A model generated the notes under the pieces. The model was given only the letters and a program-made list of their open reading frames with translations. It did no database searches and was not told where the DNA came from. A DNA stretch of 64,000 bases from Manihot esculenta (Eukaryota > Streptophyta > Magnoliopsida > Malpighiales > Euphorbiaceae): positions 3,664,325-3,728,324 of the forward strand of contig NC_035171.2 in NCBI RefSeq assembly GCF_001659605.2. The letters are read 5' to 3'. The position numbers and the translations under genes were made by a program. Below are positions 58,801 through 64,000 of the stretch, one piece after another. Numbering within the stretch: the first letter of the stretch is position 1; the number at the start of each line of letters is the position of its first letter.

Positions 58801-60424
58801 GATACGACTAATTATTTCAATCTCCGCTTGAAATTCACGCTCCCCCTGTCCACTCCCAGGTTTAAGCTGCTTAATTGCAACTACTTTACCATCAAGGAGG
58901 ACTCCCTTATGGACATAACCAAAACCACCCTGTCCAACAAGGTTAGTATTGGAGAAACCATTTGTTGCCATTGCAAGTTCTTCATAAGAAAAGGTACCCT
59001 GTGGCAATCCAAGAGTGCCAGGAGATGGTGATACAAATGGTTTTTCAGAGCCCAGACCCAGACTGCTACTCGTTGAAGGAGGTTCATGGGAAACAGGACC
59101 AAGCACTGATGGCTGATAGAGCTTTGCTGAGATTGCTGGGGCAGGGGCAGGGTTTGCCAATAATGTTACCTTATTGTCTGTAGGTGGAGGGTAGTTCTGT
59201 TGCCAATGCTGAGCCTGGGGTGCGCCAGTGTTATGATCACCTAGAAAAAAATTGGCAAAAAACAAAGAAAGTCAATAATAGGGAAAGACCAATCAAACAA
59301 TAATAATAAAGTAATAATTATCAATATAAAAACAGCAGCTTTACAAAAGTCATCAAGTAATGTCAGATTGGACAAACATCAGAATAAAATTTGAAGTGAT
59401 AACATATGCATTCAAGTATGATCAATCACCTGAACAGCTGAATTTCAAAAGGGACAACTTGACATAACAAAGATATCAAGAATTTAAACGTTTTTCCAAT
59501 ATGCTATTCCATCATGGACTTATAAGCATGCGTACAAAGGAGCTTCGCGTATGTTATAGAGGCATTTATTCCTCTACATTTCATTCCTCTAAGAGAGGCT
59601 CATGAATATCAACCTCTTCAGCTGAAACTCACAAAATATCACCGGGTACCCACATGAAGCACGCAGCACATGTCCCCACTAAAGATCGTTTCCAATTCCA
59701 AAAATCATCCTCAAAAATCAGTAGATTGTAGCCAATCCACAAATCTCATATTAATACATATATTACAAAAAAAAAAAAAAAAAAAAGGGCGAGAAACAAC
59801 CATCTCTGGAGCTAAAACCCAAAACTGAAAAGCAAATCGGAATACGAAAATGAGCAGAAACGAACAACTTCAAATGTTCAGACAAAGCCCCCCCAAAAGA
59901 TATCATACAAAACGCTATACGTCACCAAAGAGAATAAATAATAAATAACCTGGAACAAATGGAATTTGAATTAATAAAATAAAAGGAATAGTTATTATAA
60001 TATGTGCTTCGAAGCTAATAAATAAACCTTTAGAACTCAGTGCCTCCTTTCTCTTCTTTCTCCGGTAACAAATGAAGAAAATGCACATAGCAATCAGCAC
60101 AATGATTGCTCCCAACGCTATTCCCACTATTAGCCCCGCCAGAGCCCCCGGAGGCAGCCCTTTAGACTTCGGTGGCTCTATTGAAACTGACGGCGTTGAG
60201 CCATTCGTAGAATCCGAGGATGGTGGAGGCTGAACAGAGGTAGAGTTAGTTCCTGGAGGCGTCGAAGCAGTGGAGTTTGTATCCGGTGGCGGAGGCAAAG
60301 CAGTCAAGTTGGTTTGTGATGGTGGCGGCGGGGACAAGGTGGAGCTCGTAACTGGAGGCGAGGCGGGAACAACGGGAGGCGAGTTTGGAACAGCGGGAGA
60401 GGTTTCCGGAGCTGGAGACGACAT
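55894..60424 (-). CDS. Proline-rich receptor-like protein kinase (PERK family)
   Basis: Plasma-membrane receptor kinase whose Pro-rich ectodomain is thought to contact the cell wall. Eight exons: 60424-60028, 59240-58695, 58252-58166, 58056-57986, 57530-57454, 57353-57206, 56698-56537, 56202-55894; in frame, 598 residues. The ectodomain (1-92) is rich in Pro/Ser/Thr with PPPP runs and NLT/NST sites, and no signal peptide, as usual in PERKs. The membrane span is about 93-120, then RRKKRK. Kinase domain: GQGGFGYVH (235-243), AIK lysine 256, HRD 350-352, DFG 370-372, APE 396-398. All catalytic residues are kept, so it should be active. The tail has the PERK signature [20 protein letters not shown] and KFRKMAL. 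Intron 1 and intron 4 are the longest. The PERK number cannot be assigned. Confidence 0.96.
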
Positions 60425-60769
60425 CGCCGGAAAAGATTCCGGCGAGATTTTTTGCCACTGCTAATTATTCAGAGTGAACAGAAAAGCTGATGATTGAAAT
60501 ACTCGCCATTTTTCACATTGGTAGATGGAAGTAGAGGAGCTGACGGAAGAAGAATGATGGCGTGGAACCCACTTGCTTGATAGGACAGCTATAGGCGTAA
60601 CGTCGTCGTTTTACTATGTTTACGCGAGTTTCTCGGGCCTCCAACTCAAAGACTGCGACGTCTTTTGCACGCCGTTGGTATGAGAAAAGAAAAAGTAAGG
60701 AAATAAATAAAATAACAGTTGTAAGTTTAAAATAATAACAATAATATCTCGAGTTAATGAAAAAAAAAT
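60425..60769. promoter_or_regulatory. PERK gene upstream region
   Basis: 5' flank of the PERK gene. The first 170 bp are mixed in composition and then give way to AT-rich repeat DNA near 60690. No motif stands out. Confidence 0.4.
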
Positions 60770-61700
60770 TCTGTATGTAATTACATTTATATTTTTTTAT
60801 TAATTAAAAATTAATTTTTTTTAATTATAATTACTATTATTTATAATATTAAAAATTAACGAAATTGATCTATGTCTTTAAAGTAAAATTATAATAATTT
60901 AAAATTTTAAGATAAAATTATAATAAAATTAAAAATATAAAAAAAATTTTAATAATTATTTATTTTATGAATAATTATTTTTAGGAAATGGAGGAACAGA
61001 TAGACAGGTTAAATAATTAAATATTTAATTTATATATTATTAATTTTTTTAAATTTATTTTAAATATTAGTATAATTTAAAAAAATTGATAAATTAGTAT
61101 TATATTTGAGAGTTAAAATAATAAGTTAAAAATATATTTTAAAAAATTATTTTATTATTTTTAATATTTTTAAATTGAATCATATTAAATATTATTTTAA
61201 ATTATCTTTTAATACTTTATAATATTTAATAATATCATTTTCATGATGATAGTTTTAAAGTAATGCCAAAAACGGTGGACAATGATTTTAGATAAATAAA
61301 ATTGAGATAAATTATTAAAAAATTAAATAATAATATAAATAGTAATTTTTAAATATATTTAGTAATAAAAAAGTGTAACTTAATGATTTTGTAAATTTTC
61401 AACTATATAAATAATAATAGGGTATATTTGGTTAAATATTAAAAATAGAGAGTTTAATTGATAAAAAGTAAAAGTATAGACTGAAATTACAATAAAAAAT
61501 AAAGTATAAAATTTTTTAATAATTAATTTTAAATTTTACTAATATGGCGATGATATGGTATTGACGTAGCGGGTGATGTGATAATTCTGTTAGTTTTTTA
61601 ATGGTACAAATAATAATAAGATATAATTAAAATAACTTTAAAATATCAAATTTTAATTAGAAAAAAAAATATAAAATTTTTTGACAATTAACTCTAATAA
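60770..61700. mobile_element. Second copy of the long inverted-repeat element
   Basis: Colinear with 25140-26160: shared order AATATTAGTATAATTTAAAA, ATTAGTATTATA.TTGAGAGT, GAATCATATTAAATATTA, TTTAATTGATAAAAA, TATTGACGT.G and AATTCTGTTA. Both copies have inverted ends, and both are diverged by substitutions and small gaps. Confidence 0.65.
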
Positions 61701-62789
61701 CATAGATTGATCATATATTTTTAAAATTGAATACTTAAATTTTTATATAATTAATCTGTCTAATGTCTTTTCATCTATAATTTTACTAGTTCATCGGCAA
61801 AACATGAGAATAAACAATTCAAATATTTTAAATACATTCATGAACACTTAAATCTTTTCTAATATAGTTAAAAAAAGTTACATTGTGTAAATTATACTTT
61901 AATTTTTAAATTTTAGTATAATTAATTGATTAATCCTTATATTTTTAAAATTAAATCTTTAAATCTTATCATATCTAATCCGTCTAAAATTGTAGTTTTT
62001 TATCAACTATAGATATTAGTTCAAAACTAGTGGATGGTAAAATTTTTTAAAAGTAAAATTTATTTCTAAAATACTTTTTATAAAAGCTTATAACCTAAAG
62101 TTATTTGGTACTACAAGTTTTGAAATTATAAGTATTGAAACATTTTAATGAATGAAAATTGAAAGATAAAAAATGTTAAAAATTTGTTAAATGAGATATT
62201 ATAGATAAAAGTTAATGGAAACTTAAGTATTCTTCTAAATAAAAAATGAAGGATCGAAATGTTTAAATTATAATAGAGGAGGACAGATTAATCATAGAGA
62301 GATTTAAGTATACGATTTTAAAAATACAAGGACAAGTTTATTAATTATACTAAAACTCAAAAATTTAAGTATAGTTTATACATTTAAAAAGGGTAATAAA
62401 GGCAATTCTACACTTTTAACGGTAAAAATAGATGAAGTGACCTCTAATTCGGACGGACCAATTATAGAGGGATTTAAAAAAAAAATCTCTTAATTATGCT
62501 AAAACTTAGGGATTAAAGTGTAATTTATCCTTTAATTTTTATTTTTGTTATAAAAAAAATTAATTTTTTACTTTTTTATTTTTCTAATAAAACTTAATTA
62601 CTTGTAAATTAAAAAATAATTATTTCTGTTAAATTTTAAAGACTATATTATATAGTGCTCTTAAAAAAAATTTTCACCTCACTTTCTTCAGAAAGAATAA
62701 GTACAAGAGAAAAGCTATATATTGCATGGGATATGATTATGTATGGATTTACATTAAAAATTGGCAGAAGGGAAAGCATTGGAAGCACC
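61701..62789. other. AT-rich intergenic repeat DNA
   Basis: No gene seen. Patches such as GTGTAAATTATACTTTAA and TATACTAAAACTCAAAAATT resemble inverted halves of an unclassified MITE, centred near 62100. Confidence 0.4.
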
Positions 62790-62970
62790 CTCGAGTAGTA
62801 TTTCACGGGCAACCAACTGTCCATGAAGTTGGTGAAAGGACACAGGCTCAGTACACAAATTGAGAGCTTTGAATGCCAATTTTACGATAGATCATGTGAT
62901 TAAACTCAGCAGGAGTTAGCGGACGATCGGCAGCCCTAAATTTATCTACAAGTCCCTTTTGCACGTCGAA
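62790..62970 (-). other. Coding-like stretch, family not recognised
   Basis: Minus strand. One frame reads KGLVDKFRAADRPLTPAEFN and HMIYRKIGIQSSQF before TGA. An overlapping second frame reads KLAFKALNLCTEPVSF, then HQLHGQLVAREILLEGASNA and a stop at about 62768. Base composition is GC-richer than the surroundings and the peptides look like real protein, so it may be a frame-shifted 3' exon of a lost gene. I do not recognise the family and found no other exon. Confidence 0.3.
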
Positions 62971-63017
62971 CAAAGATTGAAGCAGGTAGATAATTTCTTT
63001 TTAGTTCCTGCAATTCT

Positions 63018-63580
63018 ATATGAAAATGAAGTTGATGATTTTGAGATATAGAGCCAAAGGCATTGATAAATGATCATATAATCTTGAGGTATCTGAGTAG
63101 CCATTTCAAAGCTAGTTAGTTCGACTGATTCGGATGTTGCATGAATTACAAAGCTAGTTAGTGCGATTGATTCGGATGTTGCATGTTTCATATAATCTTT
63201 AGTTCTTGCAACTTAAGTAATGGTGGAGTTGCTTCCAATGACGAGTAGATTCCATGGTGTGGACAAGCAAGTTCAAAATATAAAAACATGTTCCATTGCA
63301 ACTGATGTAATAGGATTACACTTAGGTTGCCTCTTATGATCTTCATATTGGCTTGTTAAGATCATTTTAAATTTTGGCCATACTATACCACGTTTACATA
63401 TTGTGTCATATATTAGTATGTGATGTTATGCATGATAGTTTATATATATGAAAATGAAGTTGATGATTTTGAGATATAGAGTCAAAGGCATTGATAAAGG
63501 ATCATATAATCTTGAGGTATCTGAGTAGCTGTTTCAAAGCTAGTTAGTGCGACTGATTCGGATGTTACATGAATTGCAAT
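63018..63580. repeat. Direct repeat of about 130 bp plus a 39-bp tandem repeat
   Basis: 63018-63150 and 63446-63575 are nearly the same (TGAAAATGAAGTTGATGATT to GATTCGGATGTT.CATGAATT), offset 428 bp. Inside the first, the segment AAAGCTAGTTAGT.CGA.TGA to GATGTTGCATG is itself doubled in tandem at about 63110-63185. No gene is evident. Confidence 0.8.
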
Positions 63581-64000
63581 AACTTATTAACCGTAAAAGC
63601 AATATCCGATCTAGTAAGATTAAAATATTGTAATTGATGTGTAAAATCTACAAGTGCACAGAATCGCAGTAAGTAATACAATAATAAGTAAAATACTGTT
63701 CCCATGAGAATTGTGATTGACTACTAAAAACTTGTACTAATTCTATTAATATTTAGACTATCGGCAAAAGTAACGTGTAAAGCAATTAAAATAAAAGTAA
63801 TCTAACTACACTAAACCTAGGAGAGTCCTAAACCACAAGCAATGAGGGATTTAACTCAATAAAAAGGAATTTTAGGGTACTTGATTTCACTTGAACAAAA
63901 ATCAACTCCTTCACTTATATCTAATAATCCAAATTTAATTATTAATGCAATGACTTACAACTATAAAACTTTTTAAGTTCTTTTCCAAGATTCAATAAAA
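63581..64000. mobile_element. LTR-like fragment at the window edge
   Basis: AAAATCTACAAGTGCACAG, then AATCGCAGTAAGTAATACAA and CTGTTCCCATGAGAATTG have the layout of a Ty3/gypsy LTR start (compare GAGTAGCGATCCCACAGAG at 22728). The rest lies outside the window. No coding sequence. Confidence 0.4.

Noticed and set aside
63100..63190. CRISPR-like short repeats
   Set aside because: Only two tandem units without spacer structure, in a plant nuclear context.
1..64000. tRNA or rRNA genes
   Set aside because: I looked for T-loop-like GGTTCGAATCC patterns with matching acceptor stems and found none that folded by eye; a tRNAscan run would be decisive.

Overview
The window is plant nuclear DNA from a eudicot. 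Genes carry short GT-AG introns, there is a nuclear photosystem I gene with a chloroplast transit peptide, a DYW-type PPR gene, a PERK kinase and an RopGEF, and the intergenic DNA is very AT-rich and full of Ty3/gypsy, Ty1/copia, hAT-like and MITE sequence. The gene content and repeat style would suit Malpighiales such as Euphorbiaceae (cassava or rubber tree). That placement is an inference and was not tested.

Layout. 1-2014 (+): 3' part of a RopGEF gene, cut by the window start. 2611-3365 (-): psaH, with G-box/I-box motifs upstream. 4132-6591 (+): intact one-exon DYW-class PPR gene. 7240-10485 (+): decayed subtilase gene interrupted by a palindromic MITE and a hAT-type element with an 8-bp target duplication. 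11217-11755 (-): LC8-type dynein light chain. 13060-16640 (-): two tandem pseudogene copies of a G-type-lectin (SD2-5-like) receptor kinase. 16731-24450 (-): Athila-like LTR retrotransposon that has lost RT/RNase H/integrase, followed by an LTR fragment of another family. 25040-28956: AT-rich repeat DNA. 28957-31930 (+): broken second copy of the PPR gene with an internal 753-bp in-frame tandem duplication, cut off by an LTR fragment; then a neprosin (DUF239) gene fragment. 32971-36575 and 45264-48547 (-): two intact 12-exon TauE/SafE-type (sulfite exporter-like) genes, with a third remnant at 49935-50295. Between them lie AT-rich DNA and shuffled copia fragments, one split by a solo LTR with a perfect 5-bp target duplication. 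50932-51930 (+): intact DUF716/TMEM45-like membrane protein gene. 55894-60424 (-): intact 8-exon PERK receptor-like kinase. 60425-64000: more repeats and the edge of another LTR.

Seven genes look functional over the part that is visible (RopGEF partial, psaH, PPR-DYW, dynein light chain, two TauE/SafE, PERK), plus the DUF716 gene. They do not form a pathway; this is ordinary plant gene order. The recurrent theme is local duplication followed by decay: PPR, lectin kinase and TauE/SafE families each have a living or dead neighbour copy. I found no sign of a new defence or mobile system. The most informative items are the rearranged PPR copy, the three-member TauE/SafE array, and the nested retroelements with readable target duplications.
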